Shown: piece by piece, positions 1 to 7,250 of the stretch
How the letters are laid out: each line of letters starts with the position of its first letter
How positions within the stretch are numbered: position 1 is the first letter of the stretch
Assembly: GCA_937923375.1 (NCBI GenBank)
Contig: CALAJG010000082.1
Location: 1-14,493 of the forward strand
DNA from: an uncultured Leucothrix sp.
Lineage (GTDB): Bacteria; Pseudomonadota; Gammaproteobacteria; Thiotrichales; Thiotrichaceae
Length of the DNA: 14,493 nucleotides
Reading direction: 5' to 3'
Program-made: the position numbers and the translations under genes
Notes under the pieces: model-generated
What the model was told of the DNA's origin: nothing
The model's input: the letters and a program-made list of their open reading frames with translations, nothing else
The model's database searches: none

Positions 1-304
1 CTGGCCTCATTTTCAGCGATGCAGCTAGTGCCTGAAACACTTTAATCGAAAGCGTATCGCCGATCACCACGCTACCAGCTTGCGCACCGATCAGCTTAGC
101 CACTTGATTCCCAACACGACCGGGCTGTTCTATCCACTTAGCAACATTCCAGCCTTTGATTAACTGCTGCCCCCACTCTTGCTTGATCACTTCAGCCACT
201 CGTTGGGGCACAATTTTAGGTAAGGGACCGAGTGAATTGCCATCGAGATAAATCATACCTTTTGGTATATCGAATAGTTCTTTTCTAGGAAGTGAAACGC
301 TCAT
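1..304 (-). CDS. kynU: Kynureninase, N-terminal 101 residues (cut by window edge)
   Basis: Kynureninase is a PLP-dependent cytoplasmic enzyme that splits kynurenine (or 3-hydroxykynurenine) into (3-hydroxy)anthranilate and alanine. My translation from the ATG at 304 gives the family N-terminal signature IYLDGNSLGPLP near residues 18-29, then GDTLSIKVFQ near residues 83-92, matching the kynureninase GD(T/S)xSxNxFK segment. The frame stays open to base 1, so the PLP lysine and the C-terminus lie outside. The start is well supported: GGAGG (minus strand, 313-317) lies 8 nt upstream, inside the last codons of kynA, and only one base separates the kynA stop from this ATG. The two genes must be one translationally coupled operon. 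Family is secure; only the N-terminal quarter is visible. Confidence 0.93.
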   Translation of the reverse strand, partial: MSVSLPRKELFDIPKGMIYLDGNSLGPLPKIVPQRVAEVIKQEWGQQLIKGWNVAKWIEQPGRVGNQVAKLIGAQAGSVVIGDTLSIKVFQALAASLKMRP

Positions 305-305
305 T

Positions 306-1136
306 TTATAATCCTCCACGCATGTGCCAAAGCTCAGGAAAGAGCTCCACTTCTAACATTTTCCGTAAATATTTCACGCCACTCGTTCCGCCAGTGCCAC
401 GCCTAAAACCAATGACTCTTTCTACTGTAGTGACATGATTAAAACGCCAGCGACGGAAATAATCTTCTAAGTCCACCAGCTTTTCTGCCAGCTCGTACAA
501 CATCCAATGCTCATCAGGGTTTCCATAGATCTGCGCCCAAGCTTTAATTACAGCATCATCTGATTCATGCGGATCATCAAGTTGATAAATCGACTCATCA
601 AAACAAATGCCCAGATCTTTTTCTAGTAAACGAAGCGCCACATGATAGATCGTCGGCTGCTTCAATTCATTAGCCAAAATCTCGTAATGCTCTGGTCGGT
701 GCTCATGCACTTTAAGCATCGCTTTGTTGCGATTACCGAGTAGATATTCAACCTGCCGATATTGATGTGATTGGAAGCCTGAAGACGCGCCAAGGTCGTC
801 TCGAAAAGTGCTGTAATCACTAGGTGTCATGGTTCTCAACACATCCCAAGCATTGTTCAATTGCTCGAATATTCGCGCCACACGCGTGATCATTTTGAAT
901 GCTTGGCTATGGCCTTCAACTAATTGAATACGTGCTGCTTCAAGCTCATGAATTATCAGGCGCATCCACAACTCTGAAGTTTGATGCTGAATGATGAAAA
1001 GCATTTCGTCGTGAGCTTCTGACAGTGGAGCCTGAGCTACCAGCAACTTATCTAGCCCTAAATAATCGCCGTAACTCATCTCATGACGGTAAGACATTTT
1101 GGCACCCTCTGCTGAAGGGTCGTAGCCATTGCCCAT
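306..1136 (-). CDS. kynA: Tryptophan 2,3-dioxygenase
   Basis: This haem dioxygenase opens the indole ring of L-tryptophan to N-formylkynurenine, the first step of the kynurenine pathway; the product feeds kynU just downstream. The 276-residue length fits bacterial TDOs. FIIQHQTSELW (47-57) carries the distal active-site His51, equivalent to His55 of the Xanthomonas enzyme. SSGFQSHQYR (about 118-127) is conserved, and FNHVTTVERVIGFRRGTGG near 232-250 holds the proximal haem ligand, His234. The start is uncertain. The ATG at 1136 has only a GAGAGAG purine run 6 nt upstream. The in-frame ATG at 1097 (residue 14) has GAGGG 7 nt upstream and would begin MSYRHEMSYGDYLGLDKLL, nearer the conserved core. 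A formamidase (kynB) is not in view. Confidence 0.95.
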   Translation of the reverse strand: MGNGYDPSAEGAKMSYRHEMSYGDYLGLDKLLVAQAPLSEAHDEMLFIIQHQTSELWMRLIIHELEAARIQLVEGHSQAFKMITRVARIFEQLNNAWDVLRTMTPSDYSTFRDDLGASSGFQSHQYRQVEYLLGNRNKAMLKVHEHRPEHYEILANELKQPTIYHVALRLLEKDLGICFDESIYQLDDPHESDDAVIKAWAQIYGNPDEHWMLYELAEKLVDLEDYFRRWRFNHVTTVERVIGFRRGTGGTSGVKYLRKMLEVELFPELWHMRGGL

Positions 1137-1149
1137 TTAATTCTCTCTC

Positions 1150-1177
1150 AGCATAAAAGTGAAAATACATGATGCAA
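1150..1177 (-). promoter_or_regulatory. Candidate sigma70 promoter for kynA-kynU
   Basis: On the minus strand, TTGCAT (1172-1177) and TATGCT (1150-1155) are separated by 16 bp. The predicted transcription start near 1143 leaves only about 7 nt before the ATG at 1136 but about 46 nt before the ATG at 1097, which slightly favours the shorter TDO. Only moderate matches to consensus; inferred by eye. Confidence 0.4.
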
Positions 1178-1197
1178 ATAAAAATTATTTTTTTGCA
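1173..1197. repeat. AT-rich imperfect palindrome over the kynA -35 region
   Basis: A 25-bp interrupted palindrome begins TGCAAA and ends TTTGCA; the 12-bp arms match at 10 of 12 positions around a centre near 1185. It overlaps the candidate kynA -35 hexamer and lies between the two divergent promoters. In other proteobacteria kyn genes are controlled by Lrp/AsnC-type KynR, so an operator is possible, but AT-rich DNA gives such palindromes by chance and no regulator gene is present here. Confidence 0.3.
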
Positions 1198-1226
1198 AGC
1201 GTTTATCTGCACTTTCATTTGTATAG

Positions 1227-1255
1227 TTAACACTCATGGCTAGTTCAGGTATGAT
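1227..1255 (+). promoter_or_regulatory. Sigma70 promoter driving the methyltransferase-GT2 pair
   Basis: TTAACA (1227-1232) and TATGAT (1250-1255) each match the sigma70 consensus at 5 of 6 positions with the optimal 17-bp spacer, pointing toward the gene at 1361. A start near 1262 would leave a leader of about 100 nt. The leader contains a weak hairpin (CTCTAA/TTAGAG, 1316-1335) and the palindrome CAAAATTTTG (1295-1304). I find no JUMPstart/ops element in it, so RfaH control is not indicated. Confidence 0.65.
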
Positions 1256-1322
1256 GCCCTCGGACATTTTTCACTCAAACTTCAAAGCAGATGGCAAAAT
1301 TTTGAACCCTAAAGGCTCTAAA

Positions 1323-1388
1323 ATGAGAATTAGAGATGCAAGGGGTTTACAGAGGAAATTATGGATAATAAAAAACATCTCGATGTAG
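1323..1388 (+). other. Possible 21-codon leader ORF overlapping the methyltransferase start
   Basis: An ATG at 1323 preceded by AAGG with 7-nt spacing (1312-1315) opens a 21-codon frame ending at TAG 1386-1388. It begins MRIRDARGLQRK and runs 28 nt into the methyltransferase gene in another frame. It could couple translation of the leader to the methyltransferase, or be chance. The methyltransferase has its own good Shine-Dalgarno (AGAGGA), so the upstream frame is not needed for its translation. Confidence 0.2.
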
Positions 1389-1945
1389 GCTGCGGTTCTA
1401 AACCAAGAAACCCATTCAATTATGAGAACTTATATGGCGTTGATATTTTAGATCAGCAGGTAGATGATTTTAACTATAAACGATGCAACATCATCCTTGA
1501 AGGCTTACCATTTGAAGACTCTACTTTTGACTCTATATCTGCTTATGATTTTTTAGAACACATCCCTCGCTTTGCTGTGATTAAGGACGAAACGCAGTTT
1601 CCATTTATTAATTTCATGAATGAGGCGTATAGGGTGTTGAAAAATGGAGGTATTTTTTATGCGATGACTCCAGTTTATCCGCGAGAAGAGTCATTTATGG
1701 ACCCCACTCATGTTAATTTCATTACAAAAAGGACACATCGTTATTTCGTTAATCCTAACAACTATGCTGCTATGTACGGCTTCACAGGAAAGTTTGAAGT
1801 AGATAGAGTGAAAGTCATTAGAGCCAGCCAAGAACTTAATAAATGTGGCGAGGTACAGGCCTTACTCAAAGACATTTTCTACAGTATCTTTTATACGAAA
1901 AAAGGACATATTCTATGGGAGTTCAGAGCCGTTAAAGATACATGA
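1361..1945 (+). CDS. Class I SAM-dependent methyltransferase, glycan-cluster type
   Basis: A small (194 aa) cytoplasmic methyltransferase of the Methyltransf_11 style. Motif I is HLDVGCGSKPRN (6-17), the glycine loop that binds S-adenosylmethionine. YGVD (25-28) supplies the acidic residue expected after strand 2. FDSISAYDFLEHIPR (56-70) and YRVLKNGGIFYAMTP (90-104) correspond to the later motifs of the fold. The THVNFIT segment (116-122) recalls methyltransferases often found in O-antigen and LPS gene clusters. AGAGGA sits 4 nt upstream of the ATG. Its stop overlaps the next gene's start in ATGA (1942-1945), so the two are coupled. The likely role is methylation of a sugar or glycan terminus; acceptor and position cannot be read from sequence. 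Confidence 0.85.
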   Translation: MDNKKHLDVGCGSKPRNPFNYENLYGVDILDQQVDDFNYKRCNIILEGLPFEDSTFDSISAYDFLEHIPRFAVIKDETQFPFINFMNEAYRVLKNGGIFYAMTPVYPREESFMDPTHVNFITKRTHRYFVNPNNYAAMYGFTGKFEVDRVKVIRASQELNKCGEVQALLKDIFYSIFYTKKGHILWEFRAVKDT

Positions 1946-2922
1946 AGGCGTATCAATTTAGTCTATCCATTATAATCGTAAACTATCAAAGCTGGGACTT
2001 ATTAGAAAATTGCCTGAGCTCATTTAAACGCTACCCGCCTTCAGCAACCTTTGAAATAATAGTCGTAGACAACGGTGCTAAGGATATTCGATTTGATGCG
2101 TTCAAAAAGGCTCACAAAGAAATATTATTACTCAAAAACAAGGGTAACTATGGTTTTTCTCATGGCTGTAATTTAGGTGCATCTTACGCTAGGGGTGAAA
2201 GTTTACTGTTTTTGAATCCTGACACCGAACTAACTGAAGATAAAGCGATCGATACGATGCTCAGGTATTTAGATAAGAACGCTGATGTCGGTATTGTATC
2301 ATGCCGTAATCTATCAGAGAATGGAAACGGCAAAGAGGAGCGTTTTCTCAGCCCGTGGTTATTGTTTGGTTTCATTCGGTTTTTCTATAGACAGTTCAAT
2401 AAAAAGAAGCTGATTAAAGATTATCCACGGGACTCAGCAGTATGGTTTCCTGGCTGGGTCACCGGTTCTGTTGTGTTAATAAATAATGAGCTGTTTCAGA
2501 AAATAGGACACTGGAACCAAGAAAGGTACTGGATGTATTCTGAGGATCCAGACCTTTGCTTTAAAGTCACCCGACTTGGAAAGAAAGTTGCTTTATTAAG
2601 AAATTTAACAATAAAGCATTTAGGTGGGGGAACCTCTAAGCCAAGCATAGAGTCCACAACCCGTTATAAAACAGAAGACTTCATTTCGAAGCATAATTAT
2701 ATTCAGGAAAACTCCACCGGAGTAGCAAGGGTATTAATGCACACCATGTTTTTCTTCAAGCTTCATTTGTTGCTTTTAGCTATGGCTTTTTCATTACTAC
2801 TACTTCAAAAAAATAAACTTGTAATAAAACTGAAAACTTTTACTCGCTGTTGGAAATACTATCTACATGCACTTCGGCATCGGACCTGGAAAAACCCTAG
2901 ATTAATGGATCAGGCAAGGTAA
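1942..2922 (+). CDS. GT2 family glycosyltransferase, rhamnosyltransferase (WbbL)-like
   Basis: An inverting GT-A glycosyltransferase of 326 aa. The N-terminal nucleotide-binding strand is SLSIIIVNYQSWDLLENCL (7-25), followed by IIVVDNGAKD (39-48). GNYGFSHGCNLGASYARGE (68-86) is the usual NxGFaxgxNxG motif, and LNPDTEL (91-97) gives the metal-binding DXE-like residues D94/E96. GWVTGSVVLI (171-180) and YSEDPDLCFK (199-208), with the probable catalytic base E201 or D202, complete the WbbL/RfbF pattern. A hydrophobic stretch near 267-288, followed by a basic tail, suggests a C-terminal inner-membrane anchor with the catalytic domain in the cytoplasm. It starts in the ATGA overlap with the methyltransferase. 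Donor is probably a nucleotide sugar such as dTDP-rhamnose; that is inference. It converges on the next gene with a 12-nt gap and no visible terminator. Confidence 0.9.
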   Translation: MKAYQFSLSIIIVNYQSWDLLENCLSSFKRYPPSATFEIIVVDNGAKDIRFDAFKKAHKEILLLKNKGNYGFSHGCNLGASYARGESLLFLNPDTELTEDKAIDTMLRYLDKNADVGIVSCRNLSENGNGKEERFLSPWLLFGFIRFFYRQFNKKKLIKDYPRDSAVWFPGWVTGSVVLINNELFQKIGHWNQERYWMYSEDPDLCFKVTRLGKKVALLRNLTIKHLGGGTSKPSIESTTRYKTEDFISKHNYIQENSTGVARVLMHTMFFFKLHLLLLAMAFSLLLLQKNKLVIKLKTFTRCWKYYLHALRHRTWKNPRLMDQAR

Positions 2923-2934
2923 GCTAACTTCAAT

Positions 2935-3729
2935 CTATAAAGATTCCAAGGGTTTTACCTTTTTAGCGATACTTTTATATAAATTAACGAGCCACTTCTG
3001 GTTTAGCATTGAGGTAGTCACTTTAGAGGATGAAACAAAAAACTGACTGCACAATGGCAATAGAAGCTGGGTTTTCTTTCGTTCCTGTAAAATCCTTATA
3101 AATTTATCCTGTGTATCGCTATAGCTTTTAGACATATTGCCTACGCCATTGTGAGTTAAATGAAAATCGATAACATAGCTAGCATAACCGAAGTTTTTTG
3201 CGTTTAAGCAAATATCAATTCCATATAAATGGAAACCTTCCATATTCGCAGAGGCCACAATATTAGCGGACCTGTTTAAGACGATAAAATTTTCGTCCAG
3301 ACTGACAACTTTTTGTGGCAGTTTGCCAAGATTAATATTGTCAAAATTTTTGTCCGTAATCCTAATGGCTTTATGACAAAACTCTGTATAACCCGCATTA
3401 CCTAACAAACCCCAGTGGGGGTCTAATCTCTCAATTTCTTTAATTTTATTAAGCAAGTCATTTTTGTCACTGTCTGTAAATAATATATCTTGGTGACAAA
3501 AAATTAGATACTTCGCATTTGCTTGTTTCAATAAATGATTAAATCCAGAGAACCCATCAAATCTATTCTCACTCGTATTGTCTAAATATAAATACTCGCA
3601 GCAGTCATCTGAAAATCCTGCTGCTTTCGCAGAGTCGACCATGCCTTGGTACTCTTCTAGATTGGTCACTAAACTACCAAAAGAAAAAACCTTTTCCACT
3701 TTAGTATTTTCCGAAACTTCTCTAATCAC
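2935..3729 (-). CDS. GT2-like glycosyltransferase of the StrF-type (Glyco_tranf_2_5) group
   Basis: 264 aa with features of the StrF-like glycosyltransferase domain, a GT-A variant common in surface-polysaccharide clusters. YLIFCHQDILF (74-84) holds the family's HQD motif in place of DXD. WGLLGNAGY (106-114) is the usual G-x-x-G turn, VSLDENFIV (142-150) matches the VDxxF/VDE segment, and FHLYGIDICLNAKNFGY (166-182) with His193 matches the C-terminal catalytic part. No membrane segment is evident. The start is GTG at 3729, supported by AGG with 7-nt spacing; the next ATG (codon 30) would cut into the domain. It lies 86 nt downstream of the GT4 gene on the same strand and probably shares its transcript. 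Substrate unknown. Confidence 0.75.
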   Translation of the reverse strand: MIREVSENTKVEKVFSFGSLVTNLEEYQGMVDSAKAAGFSDDCCEYLYLDNTSENRFDGFSGFNHLLKQANAKYLIFCHQDILFTDSDKNDLLNKIKEIERLDPHWGLLGNAGYTEFCHKAIRITDKNFDNINLGKLPQKVVSLDENFIVLNRSANIVASANMEGFHLYGIDICLNAKNFGYASYVIDFHLTHNGVGNMSKSYSDTQDKFIRILQERKKTQLLLPLCSQFFVSSSKVTTSMLNQKWLVNLYKSIAKKVKPLESL

Positions 3730-3815
3730 AGCACTACCTATAACGAAATATTAATCTATTGGAATACAAGCCCTTAATAAAGAATCTAGGCTATTGTCGT
3801 TTTTCTCACTCAGCA

Positions 3816-4901
3816 CTAACCATTTTCGATTCCATTGGAATTCCATAACTGCTCGTAAACCTTACGATTTCCATCTACTTCTTTTTCAAGCGTATAGTTA
3901 TTTTGAACAATCTTCATCCCTTCGCTTTTATAGCGTTCAATGGTAGCCCGAGTGTTGGTAACTAATCTCAGTTTTTCTAAGAGTTGTTGGTGACTCCCAC
4001 AATCAATAAGTTCACCATTAGAGCCGCTTATAATCATATCTGAATAAGCCCCTGTGCGGCTGGCAATGACGGCAGTGCCAGAAACCATTGCTTCAATGGG
4101 GACCAGACCAAACCCTTCATATCTTGCAGGGCAACAGACAACATCTATTGATTGATATATTAAAGGCATCTTGTCAATTGGGACTTCATCAACAACAAAG
4201 ATTCTATCTTCGATGCCATTTTTATACCAATTCGTTTTCATTGCCTCTAAGAAAGAGGTGAATTTTCTAGTTGTCTTTCCAACAATGACGGCACAAGCAT
4301 TTGGTGACTCTTTTAAAAACTGACACAAAGCTTCTGAAAAAATATCAGTTCCTTTTTCTGGCCTAACTCTTCCAACTATGCCAATGACCAATTGAAACTC
4401 AGACCATTCATAATCCTGGCTAGAATGGATACTTTGAAAACGACCAATATCAACTCCGTGCGGCACGACTGAGCTAACATTTGGAATGAAAGCAGCGGCC
4501 TTGGTGCTAGTAGCAACGACTGCATCCATCTTTGAGATTAACAGTCTAGGCCAAGCACTATGACTCCTGATAGCCGCGCTGGTAAAAACTAGTTTAAGCC
4601 TTCTACATAAAAAATAACGCATCAAAAGCCCCCAGGCCATCTCATTATTTCGTCTAACGTGCCAGATAGGATCGTAAGAGAACGACCAGTTCTTAAGGGT
4701 TTTCGCCACAGCCAATAAACTAATAGCTTTAATTTTCCCAGCATCTTTTTTGGCAATGAAGCTTAATTGATAATGCTCCTGCATTCTGGGAAGAAGTGAT
4801 CTGATGCTGGAGCTAACACCCGATATACGGTGATGGAGATCAGAGAGTATCAATACTCTTTTTTTAGAGTTTTCCATGTGGCGCATTGCCTCAAAATACA
4901 T
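3816..4901 (-). CDS. GT4 family glycosyltransferase, LpcC-like core mannosyltransferase candidate
   Basis: A GT-B retaining glycosyltransferase of 361 aa. The N-terminal domain opens with KKRVLILSDLHHRISGVSS (13-31). RSHSAWPRLLISKMDAVVAT (112-131) and VVPHGVDIGRF (145-155) resemble the LpcC-type mannosyltransferases of LPS core. The C-terminal domain has GIVGRVRPEKG (174-184) and the E-x7-E donor site EGFGLVPIE (262-270). The donor is probably GDP-mannose or a related sugar, an inference from family resemblance. The start is ambiguous: ATG at 4901 has no ribosome site, ATG at 4886 has GAGG only 2 nt away, and ATG at 4877 (residue 9) has GAGG 11 nt upstream and sits just before the conserved strand. 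The 4877 start is a reasonable alternative. It is divergent from the GT25 gene. Confidence 0.88.
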   Translation of the reverse strand: MYFEAMRHMENSKKRVLILSDLHHRISGVSSSIRSLLPRMQEHYQLSFIAKKDAGKIKAISLLAVAKTLKNWSFSYDPIWHVRRNNEMAWGLLMRYFLCRRLKLVFTSAAIRSHSAWPRLLISKMDAVVATSTKAAAFIPNVSSVVPHGVDIGRFQSIHSSQDYEWSEFQLVIGIVGRVRPEKGTDIFSEALCQFLKESPNACAVIVGKTTRKFTSFLEAMKTNWYKNGIEDRIFVVDEVPIDKMPLIYQSIDVVCCPARYEGFGLVPIEAMVSGTAVIASRTGAYSDMIISGSNGELIDCGSHQQLLEKLRLVTNTRATIERYKSEGMKIVQNNYTLEKEVDGNRKVYEQLWNSNGIENG

Positions 4902-5152
4902 TATGCAGACCGTTCATAAGATTATATCTATTTACAATAGTAAGCAGTAGAAGATAGCTAATGTAGTAAACAAGAAAGTTAGTAAGCAAACAGAACAAAA
5001 CGATAAATAAGGTTCCAAATCAATCCAAATCATATACAGTACCACCTTGTAGCCTTTTTGATCACAAAAGAACTTTCTATCAACCACAGGCTCGGTTAGT
5101 AAAGCTATCATACGAAAAAGATTTAAAAGAAATCCTGCTAGTCACCTATATT
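4902..5152. promoter_or_regulatory. Divergent intergenic region between GT4 and GT25 genes
   Basis: The largest gap in the window (251 bp), very AT-rich. For the minus strand there is a perfect TATAAT (plus-strand ATTATA, 4921-4926) with no convincing -35; it would start transcription about 13 nt before the ATG at 4901. For the plus strand I find only weak -10-like hexamers (for example TATCAT near 5106) without matching -35 boxes, and no clear Shine-Dalgarno before the GT25 ATG. No repeat, hairpin terminator or small ORF stands out. Confidence 0.35.
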
Positions 5153-5950
5153 ATGAAAACACTTGTAATCAACCAAGATAGCCAAACCCAAAGAATGGCT
5201 TTTCAAGAAAATCAATTAACGTCGCTGGAAATAGAATTTCAACGTGTTCCTTCTTACGTATTAGCAGGCACAGATGACCCAGTCTATAAGAAACACTTTG
5301 ATACATGGCAACGGCCGCTGTCAGTCACGGAAGTCTCCTGTTTTTTGAGTCATAAGAATGCTTGGGAGATAGTGTCATCTTCAGACCAGCCTATGCTGAT
5401 TCTAGAAGACGATGCATGGCTAGACATAAAAACCAGAGGTGTTTTAAAAGAACTCAGTGACATGAATGGTATCGATTACATCACCTTAGAAGTCACTGGT
5501 TCGAATGGTAAGAAACTGGTATCCAAGAAGCCGGAAAAAATAATCTTTGGGACTAAGCTGCTTCGTCTGTATCAAGGCCGGTCAGGTGCTGGCGGTTACA
5601 TCTTGTGGCCAAGTGGTGCCAAAAAACTCTTACGCTTAACGAGTAATAATCAAATTGGCCTGGCTGATAAATTTATATGTTCCTGCTATGAGCTAAACGC
5701 CTACCAGATCGAACCTGGCTTAATTATTCAGCTAGATCAGTGCGTGTACCATGGCATCACTCCACCGCTACAAGTTACAACAACAATTACAACAAGGACT
5801 GAACAGAAGCTTAAGTTCACCCATAAAGTACGATATAAATTAAGGCGGATAGTCGGTGAGGCTAAAGTTGGCATCAATCTACTCATTCACCAGTTTAATA
5901 CAGAACGTAGACATATTATATTATCAGACAATTTTAAGAACAGTACATAA
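5153..5950 (+). CDS. GT25 family glycosyltransferase (LOS/LPS core type)
   Basis: 265 aa with the full GT25 pattern seen in Neisseria/Haemophilus LgtB and Lex2B-type enzymes that extend lipooligosaccharide, often with galactose. MKTLVINQDSQTQRM (1-15) is the N-terminal strand. RPLSVTEVSCFLSHKNAWEI (54-73) is the diagnostic LSxxExxCxLSH block. MLILEDDAWL (81-90) holds the acidic EDD metal/donor site, and GRSGAGGYILWPSGAKKLL (142-160) is the conserved GAGGYIxxxxAAxxLL segment. It is cytoplasmic, acting at the inner-membrane face. The start agrees with the family but lacks a good ribosome site. It heads a plus-strand trio, with the next ATG 1 nt after its stop. Donor sugar cannot be assigned. 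Confidence 0.9.
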   Translation: MKTLVINQDSQTQRMAFQENQLTSLEIEFQRVPSYVLAGTDDPVYKKHFDTWQRPLSVTEVSCFLSHKNAWEIVSSSDQPMLILEDDAWLDIKTRGVLKELSDMNGIDYITLEVTGSNGKKLVSKKPEKIIFGTKLLRLYQGRSGAGGYILWPSGAKKLLRLTSNNQIGLADKFICSCYELNAYQIEPGLIIQLDQCVYHGITPPLQVTTTITTRTEQKLKFTHKVRYKLRRIVGEAKVGINLLIHQFNTERRHIILSDNFKNST

Positions 5951-5951
5951 T

Positions 5952-7250
5952 ATGAAACTGGATTGGGATCATTTTTCAGATCAGCCCGCTGTGATCAAAG
6001 ATCGCAAGCTCAAGAAAAGCATATATAAACAGGTTCGCTGGGACTCCTTTAAGCTGCTGCTCAGCAACCTGATCCTATACCCTATATGTATACTCAACTA
6101 CTTAATTTTTCCCGTAAAGAGAATTGATAGTGATGTTGATACATTTTTTGGAATCAGTATAAATTTAGACAAAAACCCCGAGCAAACTTTCCATTTAATT
6201 AATGATTTAAAAGCAAAGAATATTCTCATAAGAATGCCCTTATCTGATATTGAAAATATTCAAAACTATGTTGATTTTGCAAAACAATATCAAGATAAGA
6301 ACCTGCTTATCAACATACTTCAAGACCGTCGTCATATAGAGAACCCTACACTACTGAAGCAGTCGCTTGAAAAAGTATTTTCACAATTTTCACCACTAAC
6401 CCATCGATTCCAACTAGGTAATGCCATTAACCGAAAGAAGTGGGCTATCTTTTCAATGGAAGAGTTCCTGAAGTTCTACAAGGTAGGATACGACCTAAGA
6501 AACCAACGATACCCTGATATCAAACTACTAGGGTCTTCTGTTATTGATTTTGAATTTTATTTCAGCATCAGAACGTTATTCAATTGGCACAAAATAAAGT
6601 TCGACCAATTTAGCAGCTTACTATATGTTGATCGTCGAGGAGCCCCGGAGAACACTCAAATGGGGCTTGACCTAGTCGGAAAATTACAACTCATGCAAGC
6701 GATGCTTCGCCTAAGCCACAAAAGCAGTAACGAGATTGTTATCACGGAAACCAATTGGCCGATCACAAATACTTATCCTTATGCTCCAACGGGTGAAGGC
6801 GATTGTGTCAGCCTTGAGGCACAGGCTGACTTTTTGGTTCGATATTACCTGTTAGCATTGACTTCTGGCGTAGTAAAAAATGTGTATTGGCACCAACTTA
6901 TAGCGCCTGGTTACGGTCTGGTTGATAATAGAGAAAGTATATTAATTTACTATCCATCTTATACGGCCTTCAAAGTAATGCTATCAGCGTTACAAGACAA
7001 AAAGTATGTCGAAACCACCACTAAAGATGGATTGTTTTCCGCCAAATTTACTACCGATGCTACATCTGTTGACACCAAAACTGTTGAGGTATTATGGTGC
7101 AATGACTCAGTTGAATCATCAAAAAACCCTACTATTTCCATCAATAATGAAAAGCAACGCGTGATTTCTCGAGATGGAATAACTCAAGATGGGGATACTT
7201 TTAATATCACCGGCTCACCAATCTATGTCATCACCGACTCTCTAAACTAA
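5952..7250 (+). CDS. Membrane-associated glycoside-hydrolase-like (clan GH-A) barrel protein
   Basis: 432 aa from the ATG at 5952, which lies 1 nt after the GT25 stop. An in-frame GTG at 5856 inside GT25 would add 32 residues, but these look like a shadow of that gene. A basic N-terminus (KDRKLKKSIYKQVR, 16-29) precedes a hydrophobic segment at about 35-55, suggesting a membrane anchor with the barrel possibly outside the cytoplasm. The rest reads as a TIM-barrel hydrolase: FQLGNAINRKKW (153-164) at the strand-4 position, VITETNWP (263-270) with probable nucleophile E266, and VYWHQL (311-316) at strand 8. A small beta-like C-terminal part follows from about 350. The acid/base Glu expected after Asn157 is Ala158, so ordinary hydrolysis is doubtful. 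It shares a TAATG junction with the kinase gene. Substrate and family number unknown. Confidence 0.6.
   Translation: MKLDWDHFSDQPAVIKDRKLKKSIYKQVRWDSFKLLLSNLILYPICILNYLIFPVKRIDSDVDTFFGISINLDKNPEQTFHLINDLKAKNILIRMPLSDIENIQNYVDFAKQYQDKNLLINILQDRRHIENPTLLKQSLEKVFSQFSPLTHRFQLGNAINRKKWAIFSMEEFLKFYKVGYDLRNQRYPDIKLLGSSVIDFEFYFSIRTLFNWHKIKFDQFSSLLYVDRRGAPENTQMGLDLVGKLQLMQAMLRLSHKSSNEIVITETNWPITNTYPYAPTGEGDCVSLEAQADFLVRYYLLALTSGVVKNVYWHQLIAPGYGLVDNRESILIYYPSYTAFKVMLSALQDKKYVETTTKDGLFSAKFTTDATSVDTKTVEVLWCNDSVESSKNPTISINNEKQRVISRDGITQDGDTFNITGSPIYVITDSLN

Noticed and set aside
1256..1360. JUMPstart/ops element in the leader of the glycan genes
   Set aside because: No GGCGGTAGCGT-like sequence is present.
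5781..5802. ACAACA/ATTACAACA repeats in the GT25 C-terminus
   Set aside because: Short threonine/isoleucine codon repetition within an intact reading frame; too short to call a phase-variable tract.
5856..5951. In-frame GTG that would extend the barrel protein by 32 residues
   Set aside because: The extension lies wholly inside GT25 coding sequence in another frame; ATG 5952 just after the GT25 stop fits normal operon spacing.
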